Shown in pieces: positions 6,930 through 15,757 of a DNA stretch of 49,956 nucleotides. Where the stretch lies: contig DCIR01000083.1 of assembly GCA_002317155.1 (NCBI GenBank), forward strand, positions 1-49,956, given 5' to 3'. A program made the translations under genes and the position numbers. The stretch's first letter is position 1. Each line of letters starts with the position of its first letter. The stretch is from Lachnospiraceae bacterium UBA1721. GTDB taxonomy: Bacteria; Bacillota; Clostridia; Lachnospirales; Lachnospiraceae. The notes under the pieces were generated by a model that had not been told where the DNA came from, searched no databases, and saw only the letters and a list, made by a program, of their open reading frames with translations.

Positions 6930-8255
6930 ATGAATACGATAGAACGCGCGCTTACACCGCACACAGACAAGATTAACAATTTGTTAGCCCGATACGGAGT
7001 TAAGTTTGGTATTTACAAGAATAATACTTTTAAGGAGCAGCTTTTCCCTTTTGATTCGATTCCTAGAGTTATTGAGCATGCGGAATTTGAAATGTTGGAA
7101 AAAGGACTTAAGCAGAGAGTAATGGCCCTCAATCTTTTCCTGAAGGATATTTATTCAGAGAAAAAGATTGTAAAGGACGGAGTGGTACCGGAGGACTTCA
7201 TCTTTGCATCGTCAGGATATATGGCGGAGTGTGAGGGTGTAATGCCTATAAAAGGAATCTACTCACATATATCCGGTATCGATTTGGTAAAGGGTAAGGA
7301 TGAGGAATGGTACATACTGGAAGACAATTTGCGAGTGCCTTCCGGAGCTTCTTATCCTATGATCGCCAGAGATTTATGCAGAAAGAGTTCACCGGAAACA
7401 TTCCAAAATATTAAGCTTATTGATAATCGTAACTATGCGGATCTACTGCGCAGAACTATGGACAATGTCAATACAGGCGGTCATACGGTAATACTTACTC
7501 CCGGACGTTATAATGCAGCATATTTTGAGCATTCGTATCTGGCAGAGAAGACCGGTGCACATCTTGTTACCGGTTCGGAATTGTTCGTAGAAAATGATTT
7601 ACTCTATTATGTTGGCGCGAGCGGTGTGAAGGAAAAAATCGGAGCTGTTTACAGAAGAATCTCGGATGAGTATCTCGATCCGATGAACTTTAATCCGGAG
7701 TCATTAATCGGTATTCCTCATATATATGATGTATTCAGAAAGGGCAATGTAGCACTTCTTAATGCGCCCGGTAACGGAGTAGCGGACGATAAGGGTATCT
7801 ATTATTTCGTACCCAAGATGATTAAGTATTATCTGGACGAGGAGCCCATACTTAAAAATGCACCTACTTATCTTCCTTTCTATGAGGATGATATGAAATA
7901 TGTACTTGAGCATTTCGATGATTTGGTACTTAAGGATGTAGCTGAGGCAGGTGGTTACGGAGTAGTATTCGGCAACACCATGACTGCTAAGCAGAAGGAG
8001 GATTTCATTACTCTCCTGAAGGCAGAGCCCAGAAGATTCATCGCTCAGGAAGTAATCGATTTCCAGGATCTCGACATCATGGACGAGGGAAAAATAGTAG
8101 CACGTAAAGCGGATTTGAGAGCATTTGTACTGATGGCCGATGAACCCCTGGTTTGGGCGAGCGGCCTCACAAGATTTTCACGTAACCCTGATTCATTTAT
8201 TGTTAATTCATCACAAGGCGGAGGTTTCAAAGACACATGGGTATTATCTCAGTAG
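6930..8255 (+). CDS. Circularly permuted ATP-grasp protein
   Basis: This is the circularly permuted ATP-grasp family (COG2308-like), which is predicted to form amide bonds from ATP, a carboxylate and an amine. Its signatures are clear: LEDNLRVPSGASYPM near residue 130, NAPGNGVADDK at residues 278-288, LKDVAEAGGYGVVFG near residue 334, RKADLRAFV near residue 391 and SQGGGFKDTWVLS at the C-terminus. At 441 residues it is somewhat shorter than usual. AAGGAGG precedes the ATG. The stop codon overlaps the alpha-E gene by 19 bases, so the two are translationally coupled. In known genomes this protein travels with alpha-E and a transglutaminase, as here; the product made is unknown. Confidence 0.9.
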   Translation: MNTIERALTPHTDKINNLLARYGVKFGIYKNNTFKEQLFPFDSIPRVIEHAEFEMLEKGLKQRVMALNLFLKDIYSEKKIVKDGVVPEDFIFASSGYMAECEGVMPIKGIYSHISGIDLVKGKDEEWYILEDNLRVPSGASYPMIARDLCRKSSPETFQNIKLIDNRNYADLLRRTMDNVNTGGHTVILTPGRYNAAYFEHSYLAEKTGAHLVTGSELFVENDLLYYVGASGVKEKIGAVYRRISDEYLDPMNFNPESLIGIPHIYDVFRKGNVALLNAPGNGVADDKGIYYFVPKMIKYYLDEEPILKNAPTYLPFYEDDMKYVLEHFDDLVLKDVAEAGGYGVVFGNTMTAKQKEDFITLLKAEPRRFIAQEVIDFQDLDIMDEGKIVARKADLRAFVLMADEPLVWASGLTRFSRNPDSFIVNSSQGGGFKDTWVLSQ

Positions 8256-8902
8256 AACAGGTTGATCATCTTTATTGGTTGGGCAGATATACAGAGAGAG
8301 TTTATACAACACTTAATCTGTTTGCGAAGAGTTTCGATATGATGATTGATGCAGACGATGACATTTATCATAAATATTGCAAGTCTCTGGATATACCGGA
8401 TATCTATGAGTCAAAGGAAGATTTCCTGCGCAGATATCCCTTTGATGAGACAATAGCAGACTCTATTATCAGCAATCTGATCAGAGCATATGACAATGCT
8501 ATTGTGCTCAGAGAGACTATCGGTTCAGATGCATTATCATACATTCAGCTCTCTATCTATGCTATGAATAATGCGGCCAAGAGCAGCTCTCCTATGATTG
8601 AGCTTCAGCAGATTATGGATGAGATACTGTCATTTTGGGGAATCGTAGATGACCAAATCGATATAGAGCAGATCAGAAACATAATCAAGGCCGGTAAGCG
8701 CATAGAGCGTATCGATTTATACGCTCGACTCAGACTTGATAAAAACAAGCTGAAGAGAGAGATTCAGAGAATGATTCCCAGAGTACTCAGAAGTGGAATC
8801 AAATATGATGAGCCGGCTCTTAGTTCGGTAAGTACGCTTATCAATGAAAGCAATACAGACTATCAAGGAATAATAGCAAATGTAGAGGCTATTATTGCGT
8901 AA
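8237..8902 (+). CDS. Short alpha-E domain protein
   Basis: The all-helical alpha-E family (COG2307-like) is identified by its N-terminal signature LYWLGRYTERVY near residues 13-24 and by its fixed position after the circularly permuted ATP-grasp. Its biochemical role is not established; it is presumed to be the partner of the ATP-grasp enzyme. At 221 residues it is markedly shorter than the roughly 300 residues typical of the family, yet it ends cleanly and the next gene follows with its own start, so it looks like a natural short form and not a frameshift. The GGAGG inside the previous gene, about 12 bases upstream, can serve this ATG. Confidence 0.85.
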   Translation: MGIISVEQVDHLYWLGRYTERVYTTLNLFAKSFDMMIDADDDIYHKYCKSLDIPDIYESKEDFLRRYPFDETIADSIISNLIRAYDNAIVLRETIGSDALSYIQLSIYAMNNAAKSSSPMIELQQIMDEILSFWGIVDDQIDIEQIRNIIKAGKRIERIDLYARLRLDKNKLKREIQRMIPRVLRSGIKYDEPALSSVSTLINESNTDYQGIIANVEAIIA

Positions 8903-8919
8903 AGAATGAAGGTGTTAAA

Positions 8920-9714
8920 ATGGCTTTTTTGAACTACGAATATTCTATGAAAATCAGTTATTCCGAACCGGTTGATAAATGCTATTTTACAATAAAATCG
9001 ATTCCGGCCAATGATTTCAGACAGATTGGTATATCTTATGATATTAGCTTGACTCCGCCTACCACGTATTCCGAGAGTAAGGATTCGTTTGGTAATACTC
9101 AGATAATCGGAAGCGAGGGGGAGCCTCACGGAGAATTTATTTTTTCTATTAAAGGACTTGTAGAGACACATCCCGTCAGCATTACTGAAGGCGTAAGTTC
9201 CAATACTGTCGGAATGTATAAGTATCCGCACGGTAAATGTATTCCGGGTGATGATATCAAAGCTTTTGCAGAGGAAATTAAGGCTGAAGTACTGGGATTT
9301 ACTTCCGATAAGGACAAGTGCTATCAGATAATGCATAGACTCTACGAGAGAATGATTTATGAAAGTGGCAGCACAGAGATTTCTACCACTGCGGAGGAGA
9401 GCTTCTCCAAGGGTAAGGGTGTGTGCCAGGATTTTTCACATATTTATATATGTCTGCTTAGACTGTTTTCGATTCCTGCCAGATACGTGTGCGGATTGAT
9501 TGTGGGAGAAGGCAAGAGCCACGCCTGGGTCGAAGCTGCATGTGATGGCAAATACATAGCATTTGATCCTACTCACGATACTGAAATTACGGATGAGTAT
9601 ATCAAGCTGGGTGTTGGTCGAGACGCAGCTGATTGTGCGATTAACCGTGGAGTTATGTGGGGCGGTGGAACACAGGTACAGGAAATAAATGTCAAGGTAG
9701 AGAAATATTATTAA
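8920..9714 (+). CDS. Transglutaminase-like cysteine protease-fold protein
   Basis: The 264-residue product has the catalytic triad of the transglutaminase-like superfamily: Cys169 in GKGVCQDFSH, His201 in SHAWVEA and Asp216 in AFDPTHD. An N-terminal beta-rich region (residues 1-110) matches the domain seen in bacterial transglutaminase-like proteins that accompany ATP-grasp and alpha-E genes. There is no signal peptide, so it acts in the cytoplasm, where such proteins more likely cut or transfer amide bonds than cross-link proteins. It starts 17 bases after the alpha-E gene. I infer that it hydrolyses or remodels what the ATP-grasp enzyme makes. Confidence 0.9.
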   Translation: MAFLNYEYSMKISYSEPVDKCYFTIKSIPANDFRQIGISYDISLTPPTTYSESKDSFGNTQIIGSEGEPHGEFIFSIKGLVETHPVSITEGVSSNTVGMYKYPHGKCIPGDDIKAFAEEIKAEVLGFTSDKDKCYQIMHRLYERMIYESGSTEISTTAEESFSKGKGVCQDFSHIYICLLRLFSIPARYVCGLIVGEGKSHAWVEAACDGKYIAFDPTHDTEITDEYIKLGVGRDAADCAINRGVMWGGGTQVQEINVKVEKYY

Positions 9715-9741
9715 TATTATTAAGGGTGTCGAGGAGAAACA

Positions 9742-10695
9742 ATGGTTGAAACAGTCGCATCAGTCGGACTTCCTATTGATGAAAAATTGATTATTAAAAA
9801 GAATAGGATTAAGCCTGCAAATCTGGATGAAGCAGGGCTTAAAAGAATTAGTATTGTTACAGGAATACATGGTGACGAGCTAGAAGGTCAGTATGTATGC
9901 TATGAGCTTCAAAGACGTATTGCAGCTCAGTATGATAAATTAACCGGAATCGTGGATATTTACCCTGCGATGAATCCGTTGGGAATAGATTCCATCACTC
10001 GTGGAATACCTGCTTTCGATTTGGATATGAACAGATTATTCCCCGGTAATATCGACGGTAATATGACGGAATATCTTGCAGCGGAAATAATGGAAGATGT
10101 ATCCGGTTCAAATTGTGTTATTGATATTCATGCCAGCAACATATATCTAACAGAGATCCCCCAGATTAGAATAAATGAGCTTCATGAAAAGCAGCTTGTA
10201 CCTTTGGCAAAGTGTACCAATGTAGATTTTATATGGGTACATGGTGCAAGCACTGTTTTGGAATCAACTTTTGCACATAGCTTAAACAGTATCGGAACTC
10301 CTGTACTTGTAGTAGAGATGGGTGTGGGAATGAGATTGACCAAGGCTTATGGCGATCAGCTCATAGACGGTATATTTAATCTTATGAAGGAGCTTGGTAT
10401 ATGGAGCGGAGATGTTGCTGAGGTTAGAGAACCTATGATATCGAGAAATCCTCAGGACGTTAGCTATCTTAATGCATCAGCGAGCGGACTGTTCATACCG
10501 GAGAAGAGTCATGGAGCCAGAGTATCCGAAGGCGAGCTGATAGGAAGAATTGTAGATCCCCTGACCAGCCGAATCCTGGATGAAGTTAAGTCACCGATAA
10601 ACGGAATGCTTTTCACTATAAGAGAGTATCCGATTGTGGATGAAGGTTCATTGATGGGAAGAATTCTTAAGGAGGAGGTCTGCAACTATGAATAA
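9742..10695 (+). CDS. AstE/AspA-type zinc deacylase or carboxypeptidase
   Basis: This 317-residue protein belongs to the succinylglutamate desuccinylase/aspartoacylase branch of the M14 fold. The zinc ligands are intact: His43 and Glu46 in GIHGDELEG and His130 in VIDIHAS; a candidate catalytic Glu lies in VVEMGVG near residue 195, and the Arg-containing DMNRLFPG near residue 95 matches the substrate-binding motif. The last 80 residues form the usual small barrel-sandwich domain. It removes an acyl or amino-acid group from an amide. It follows the transglutaminase by 27 bases and overlaps its paralogue by 8. The likely substrate is the amide product of the ATP-grasp step, by inference. Confidence 0.85.
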   Translation: MVETVASVGLPIDEKLIIKKNRIKPANLDEAGLKRISIVTGIHGDELEGQYVCYELQRRIAAQYDKLTGIVDIYPAMNPLGIDSITRGIPAFDLDMNRLFPGNIDGNMTEYLAAEIMEDVSGSNCVIDIHASNIYLTEIPQIRINELHEKQLVPLAKCTNVDFIWVHGASTVLESTFAHSLNSIGTPVLVVEMGVGMRLTKAYGDQLIDGIFNLMKELGIWSGDVAEVREPMISRNPQDVSYLNASASGLFIPEKSHGARVSEGELIGRIVDPLTSRILDEVKSPINGMLFTIREYPIVDEGSLMGRILKEEVCNYE

Positions 10696-11617
10696 GAGGA
10701 TTCTCTTCGAAATAAAAGGAATGTATCGAGATGACTTCAGAGTCACCGGTTATGAGTTTGGAAGCGGAGAAGATTCCGTATGTATAGTGGGTAACTCGAG
10801 AGGTAATGAGGTTCAGCAGATTTACTGTTGCTCACAGCTTATTAAAAAAATGAAGCAGCTCGAGGAGGAAGGCAGAATCAAAAAGGGTCATAAGATTTTG
10901 ATTATACCTTCTATAAATCCATATTCTGTAAATATACAAAAGAGATTCTGGCCTATCGATAACACAGATATAAACAGAATGTTTCCGGGATATAATCTTG
11001 GTGAGACAACTCAGAGAATTGCTGATGGCGTGTTCAGAGAGATAATGAATTTCAAATATGGAATTCAGTTTACATCCTTTTATATGCCAGGAGATTTTGT
11101 GCCTCATGTCAGATACATGAAGGAGGGCTATACCACCTGTGAAGAGGCTAAAAAGTTCGGAATGAAGTATATAGTTGAAAGAGTGGTAAGACCCTATGAT
11201 ACCACCACTCTTAACTATAACTGGCAGGTATGGGATACCACTGCTTTTTCGCTTTATACAAACACTACTGAACGAATTAGTGAGACAGGAGCAGGACAGG
11301 CTGTTCTTGCTGTAATGAATTTCCTGGCAAACAGTGGAATCATTAAATACAGCGCGATTGGTGAAAAGAAGATGCGCGTGATTGATGATTCGGATATGAT
11401 ATCTGTTCGCACAGAAAAATCAGGCTTCTTTGAGCCCTTGGTTAAGGCCGGTGAGCATGTGGAGGCAGGAACTCCGCTGGCTAACATTTTAGATCCTTAT
11501 GAGAGCACTGTGCTCGAGACTTTATATGCTCCGCTTAACGGTACAATATTCTTCATACATAATGCGCCTATTACTTATGCTAATACCGCAGTAATTAAGA
11601 TGTTGGGAGATGAGTAA
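10688..11617 (+). CDS. AstE/AspA-like paralogue without zinc ligands
   Basis: The fold and length (309 residues) match the preceding gene: DINRMFPG near residue 94, ISETGAG near residue 198, and the same C-terminal barrel. But the first zinc motif reads GNSRGNEVQ, with Arg38 where His should be (Glu41 kept), and the second reads YGIQFTSF, with Thr129 at the His position. With two of three ligands gone it should not bind zinc in the normal way. I infer a pseudoenzyme that pairs with the active paralogue or binds its substrate; an altered metal site is the alternative. It overlaps the previous gene by 8 bases and abuts the next. Confidence 0.8.
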   Translation: MNKRILFEIKGMYRDDFRVTGYEFGSGEDSVCIVGNSRGNEVQQIYCCSQLIKKMKQLEEEGRIKKGHKILIIPSINPYSVNIQKRFWPIDNTDINRMFPGYNLGETTQRIADGVFREIMNFKYGIQFTSFYMPGDFVPHVRYMKEGYTTCEEAKKFGMKYIVERVVRPYDTTTLNYNWQVWDTTAFSLYTNTTERISETGAGQAVLAVMNFLANSGIIKYSAIGEKKMRVIDDSDMISVRTEKSGFFEPLVKAGEHVEAGTPLANILDPYESTVLETLYAPLNGTIFFIHNAPITYANTAVIKMLGDE

Positions 11618-12934
11618 GTGTTGACGCAACCACGTAGGAATAACAAAATACCGGGAATAGGAATGCGCATAGTTAAGTCTGCTATTGCAGTGGCACTGTG
11701 TATTCCTGTCAATCTTCTGCGTGGCGATGATGGAATGGTTTTCTATTCAATGCTGGCCGCACTTTGGTGTATCCAGATGTATAGGAATAATACTATCGGC
11801 AACGCGGTACAAAGAACTATCGGAACCGTGGTCGGCGCATTGTACGGACTGGTATACATTCTGGGATATTCAAGACTGGTAAGTATTGTAGGGCAGAGAG
11901 CCGGAATAGAGGCTTTGTGTCTGTTGGTCAGTATTGTTCTCATAATCTATACCACGGTTTTAATCAAGAAAAATCAGGCATCCTATTTTTCTTGTGTAGT
12001 CTTTTTGAGCATAGTTATTAACCATATTGGGGATGTTAATCCATACAGCTTTGTATGGAACAGATTCCTGGATACCATGATAGGTATTCTGATTGGAATA
12101 CTGGTTAATAATATCAGACCTTGTTTTGCTCCTGACAGAAAGACGTTATTTGTATCGGGTGTAGATGATATCCTTGTTGATAAAAATAACAAAGTCAGTG
12201 CGTTTTCCAAGGTGGAACTAAACCGAATGATCGAAGATGGAATGAAGTTTACACTGGCGACAATGCGTACACCTGCTTCTCTTTTAGAGCCACTGTCAGA
12301 TATAGATTTCAGATATCCTGTTATCGTGATGGATGGTGCGGCACTCTACGACATTAAAAAGAGCGAGTATGTAAGGGAATATGTTATTTCTCCGGATACA
12401 GCGCGTGAGATAAATGCTCTGATAGAAAGTAGTGGTTTGTGCTCTTATGTCAATGTAATTATCGATGACACACTTTTGATATATTACCGGGAGGTGGAGG
12501 ATAAGGTTAACCAAGACCTTGTGGAGCACTTAAAAACATCACCTTTTAGGAATTATATTAAGAGGGAATTTCCCGGTGATGAAAATGTTGTGTATTTTAT
12601 GATCCTGGATAAGTCTGAAAAAGTAGATGATTTTTACGAAGAACTGATAGCTAAAGATTACGACAAACGCTTTAAGATTCTTAAGTATGAATCTGATGAC
12701 TACAAAGGATATTCATATATAAAGATATACAACAAGAATGCTTCAAAAGAGAACATGCTTCTGTATCTGAAAGAAAAGTATGAAATCTATACTACGACCA
12801 CCTTCGGAACAGTTTCCGGAAAATATGATGTTCTGATAAAAGAGAATGATTTTGATGAGATGGTTAAGCTTGTCAGAAGAAGGTATGAGCCCTTCCTGGG
12901 TATCGGTAAGAAATACAAAGGAAGATGCAAATAA
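11618..12934 (+). CDS. FUSC-type membrane protein fused to a degenerate Cof-like HAD domain
   Basis: Residues 15-165 hold four or more hydrophobic segments with the look of the FUSC/aromatic acid exporter family. From about residue 176 a Cof-type HAD domain follows, recognisable from TLFVSGVDDILV, a motif II FTLATMRTP near residue 211 and the family's VIVMDGAALYD near residue 236. The first Asp of motif I, the nucleophile, is Gly181, while Asp183 remains, and I cannot find the late GDxxND metal motif. The HAD part is therefore probably a sensor. GTG starts immediately after the previous stop. The protein sits in the cell membrane and, by context, may export the operon's product. Confidence 0.7.
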   Translation: MLTQPRRNNKIPGIGMRIVKSAIAVALCIPVNLLRGDDGMVFYSMLAALWCIQMYRNNTIGNAVQRTIGTVVGALYGLVYILGYSRLVSIVGQRAGIEALCLLVSIVLIIYTTVLIKKNQASYFSCVVFLSIVINHIGDVNPYSFVWNRFLDTMIGILIGILVNNIRPCFAPDRKTLFVSGVDDILVDKNNKVSAFSKVELNRMIEDGMKFTLATMRTPASLLEPLSDIDFRYPVIVMDGAALYDIKKSEYVREYVISPDTAREINALIESSGLCSYVNVIIDDTLLIYYREVEDKVNQDLVEHLKTSPFRNYIKREFPGDENVVYFMILDKSEKVDDFYEELIAKDYDKRFKILKYESDDYKGYSYIKIYNKNASKENMLLYLKEKYEIYTTTTFGTVSGKYDVLIKENDFDEMVKLVRRRYEPFLGIGKKYKGRCK

Positions 12935-13000
12935 AGAAGTAAATAAAGATGTGAATAAAGATATAAATATAAATATAGATATAAATAATAAAATAATTAT
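12935..13000 (+). repeat. Low-complexity AT repeat after the exporter gene
   Basis: Short imperfect units of the kind GTAAATAAAGAT and ATAAATAT recur directly after the stop codon. They look like slippage-prone simple sequence. I see no gene in 12935-13136, only this repeat, two terminators and the ribosome site of the next gene. Confidence 0.6.
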
Positions 13001-13003
13001 CAT

Positions 13004-13036
13004 AACTCGGTGCATATTATTTGTACCGAGTTTTTG
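13004..13036 (+). terminator. Intrinsic terminator of the ATP-grasp operon
   Basis: AACTCGGT at 13004-13011 pairs with 13025-13032 and is followed by a T run to 13036. It lies about 70 bases after the exporter stop and should end the six-gene operon. Confidence 0.75.
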
Positions 13037-13043
13037 TGTGTAC

Positions 13044-13069
13044 GAATCTCATAAACGAGATTCTTTTTT
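13044..13069 (+). terminator. Second tandem terminator
   Basis: GAATCTC at 13044-13050 pairs perfectly with 13057-13063 across a 6-base loop, followed by six T residues. It backs up the terminator just before it. Confidence 0.75.
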
Positions 13070-13136
13070 ATATTTAAATACCGCTGAAACCCAATAACGT
13101 GATAAAATAGAATTACCACAAAAGGAAGGAATTATA

Positions 13137-14231
13137 ATGAATCCTAAATTTGTTTTTAAGCATTTATTTACATTTTTAAAAGATTCATCTGTTGATATAC
13201 GTATCAGACTGCTGTATTTTTTGCAGTATGCGTCTTTGATTGCATGCCTGATTGGAACAATAGGAATGATTATGTTAAAACAGTCGGTTATTTCTATGGT
13301 TCCGAATTTTATTTTATTTGTCATGAGCTTTATTGGCTTATATCTCAGCCATGCAAAAAAGAAGTATGATCTGGCGGCTCTGATTATTATTATCGGATGC
13401 GCGAATATCGCCCTGCCCTGGATGTTTTTCTCTGCAGGTGGTAATGACAGCGGAATGCTGATATGGTTCTTATTCAGTGTTGTAGTCACCTGCATGATGG
13501 CAAATGGCAAAGTGCGTATTTTTATGGCAATAATCACAACAATAGAGGATTTGGCATGTATGTGTATAGGTTATTTATATCCTGATACCGTGAAGCCTTT
13601 GGTAGGACAACATGCTGAATTCGTAGACCAGCTGCAGTCATTTGCAATCGTGTGTGTATTCTTAACAGCAATATTGACGATTTATATCACTACATATGAA
13701 AATCAGCGTAGGAAGCTGGTAGAGCAGGGTATTGAATTAAGAAATATAATGCAGACGGATGCACTGACGGGAACATTTAATCGTCGCGCATATTATGATG
13801 AGATTAATCTATACAGCAACGGTAAGGATGCGGATGACCTCGTGCTGGTTGCAATGGATGTCAACGGATTAAAGAAGATAAATGACCAGTTAGGACATGC
13901 GGCGGGCGATGATTACATATGCGTAGCAGCCAGAGTAATCGGTTTGGCGATGGGAGAGTATGGACATATTTTCAGAACCGGCGGTGATGAATTTATGGCA
14001 ATTCTTCATTGCTCTGTAAAAGAGGCAGAATGCCTTGAGAAGCGTCTGAATGAATGTATAGCTCAAGATGATAATTCGTGGAAAGAACAGATGGCAATCG
14101 CAGTAGGAATAGTATGCTACGAGGAATATCGAGGTGAAAAGCTGTCAGAGATAGAAAAGATAGCTGACAAGAGAATGTATGAAAATAAAGCGGCTTATTA
14201 CAGACGAAACGGTATAGACCGCAGACGATAA
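13137..14231 (+). CDS. Membrane-bound diguanylate cyclase
   Basis: This 364-residue protein makes the second messenger cyclic di-GMP from two GTP. Residues 20-190 contain about six hydrophobic segments, a membrane sensor region without a named domain. The catalytic GGDEF domain begins at TDALTGTFNRR near residue 204 and includes MDVNGLKKINDQLGH and the signature RTGGDEFMAIL near residue 282. I do not see the RxxD inhibitory site five residues before the signature, so product feedback at that site is unlikely. AAGGAAGGA precedes the ATG. It stands alone after two terminators. Cyclic di-GMP often governs pili such as the Tad system further right, but no direct link is shown. Confidence 0.9.
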   Translation: MNPKFVFKHLFTFLKDSSVDIRIRLLYFLQYASLIACLIGTIGMIMLKQSVISMVPNFILFVMSFIGLYLSHAKKKYDLAALIIIIGCANIALPWMFFSAGGNDSGMLIWFLFSVVVTCMMANGKVRIFMAIITTIEDLACMCIGYLYPDTVKPLVGQHAEFVDQLQSFAIVCVFLTAILTIYITTYENQRRKLVEQGIELRNIMQTDALTGTFNRRAYYDEINLYSNGKDADDLVLVAMDVNGLKKINDQLGHAAGDDYICVAARVIGLAMGEYGHIFRTGGDEFMAILHCSVKEAECLEKRLNECIAQDDNSWKEQMAIAVGIVCYEEYRGEKLSEIEKIADKRMYENKAAYYRRNGIDRRR

Positions 14232-14263
14232 CGTTGAGTTTACAGTTGCTTAAGGAGAGGGGT

Positions 14264-15757
14264 ATGGCAAGTATATTATTTAAGGGGAAAGAGATACTAG
14301 AAAAAACCGGCGAAACACCGGCTTTTTTTGTTGACCTAAATCTTGACCAGATAATTGACAGAATTACCGAAGACTGGGGCGATGAGATAAGAGATTTATT
14401 TTATATCATGCCGGATGGTCGCGACGAAGAGGAATACAGACGTGGCGTATACAGGGACATCTGTAAGGATGATACCTATGATAATCTGATGACTTTTTTG
14501 GATTTGATAAAAGAGCGCAATGAGTGTAAGGCCAAGATTGAAGACCTCACAGACCATGATCAGAGAAATGTGTGGTATTTAAGAGAGGTGGGTGTTTATT
14601 TTGAAGCTGTAGAGCTACTTAAGAGCGTACTCGCCAACAGTAATCTTAAGTCTGAGGGAATTTATCGGTTGAGGGATTTTATAAAAACATATACGGACAC
14701 CAAGGAATACATAGAACTGAGTAAAACTGCAGAAAAGCTTCTTGCCGAGCTTCGTAGCTTCAGAGTATTGATTACTTATGAAAATGGCAAGATTTATGTT
14801 GATGATGGAATCGGAGGACTGCCTTATGAGGAGTTCCTTGGCAGAAATTTCCCTGGTGCGAACAAAAAATTCAGAACTCCGTTTAGTGCATCAGATGAGC
14901 TGTCTGATTTAGAGGATGCAGTTATAAGGCTGTATAAAAAGAGTCATAAGGAGTTCTTTGGAAAAATTGCATCATTTGCAAAGAATAAAGATAAGTATGT
15001 TAACAGCGAGATAATGAATCTTCCGAAGGAATTCTCATATTATCTTTCTTTCATTAAGTTCATGAACAAAATGAAGGAGAGAGGATTTGCTTTTTGTGAC
15101 CCTGAGGCAGGCAGTGAGAAATTGTCAGCGATAGATATGTATGACCTTGCTCTTGCGTGCACCAATTACGAGGCTCGAAAGGAAGTAGTATCCAATGATT
15201 TTGATCTGCGCGATGGTGAAAAATTCATAGTTTTGACAGGACCTAACCAGGGTGGAAAAACTACGTTTGCAAGAAGCCTCGGACAGATGATTTATTTTAC
15301 AAAAATGGGACTCTCGGTGGCAGCAGAAAGAGCATGCGTACCTTATTACACACAGATTCTCTCACATTTTTCTGTCGAGGAAAGCGCAGAGACCGGACGC
15401 GGTAAGCTGATGGATGAGCTGGTGAGACTTAAGCCGATGATGAACAAGGAGTATGTGGGGGCCTTTGTAGTAATAAATGAGCTCTTTACGACTGCAGCCA
15501 ATTTTGATGCCTGTGAGATGGGTAAAAAGGTTCTCGATTTCTTTATCGGAAACGGATGCTATGGAATCTATGTTACTCACTTAAATGACCTCGCAAAATC
15601 TCATGAGAATGTAGTGAGCTTCAGAGCCGCGACAGATGAGAATGCCAAGCAAACCTTTAAGGTTGGGCGCGAAAATGCGCGAGAGATAGCAGGAGCCAAT
15701 ACACAGGTTGAGAAGTACAGATTAACCTACAGTCAGATAAAGGAGAGATTTTCATGA
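14264..15757 (+). CDS. MutS-like ATPase, first of a tandem pair
   Basis: A 497-residue protein with the C-terminal ATPase of the MutS family and a helical lever region before it, but without the N-terminal mismatch-recognition domain. Walker A is GPNQGGKTTFA near residue 326, and the signature region TGRGKLMDEL follows. Walker B reads FVVINELFTTA near residue 402, with Asn in place of the usual Asp before the catalytic Glu. A THLNDLA motif comes near the end. I chose ATG 14264 for its AAGGAG; an in-frame TTG lies at 14234. It overlaps the second MutS-like gene by four bases (ATGA), so a heterodimer is likely. A role in mismatch repair is doubtful given the missing domain. Confidence 0.8.
   Translation: MASILFKGKEILEKTGETPAFFVDLNLDQIIDRITEDWGDEIRDLFYIMPDGRDEEEYRRGVYRDICKDDTYDNLMTFLDLIKERNECKAKIEDLTDHDQRNVWYLREVGVYFEAVELLKSVLANSNLKSEGIYRLRDFIKTYTDTKEYIELSKTAEKLLAELRSFRVLITYENGKIYVDDGIGGLPYEEFLGRNFPGANKKFRTPFSASDELSDLEDAVIRLYKKSHKEFFGKIASFAKNKDKYVNSEIMNLPKEFSYYLSFIKFMNKMKERGFAFCDPEAGSEKLSAIDMYDLALACTNYEARKEVVSNDFDLRDGEKFIVLTGPNQGGKTTFARSLGQMIYFTKMGLSVAAERACVPYYTQILSHFSVEESAETGRGKLMDELVRLKPMMNKEYVGAFVVINELFTTAANFDACEMGKKVLDFFIGNGCYGIYVTHLNDLAKSHENVVSFRAATDENAKQTFKVGRENAREIAGANTQVEKYRLTYSQIKERFS

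Noticed and set aside
12846..13097. Frame through the low-complexity repeat after the exporter
   Set aside because: It begins inside the exporter gene and translates simple repeats and both terminators.
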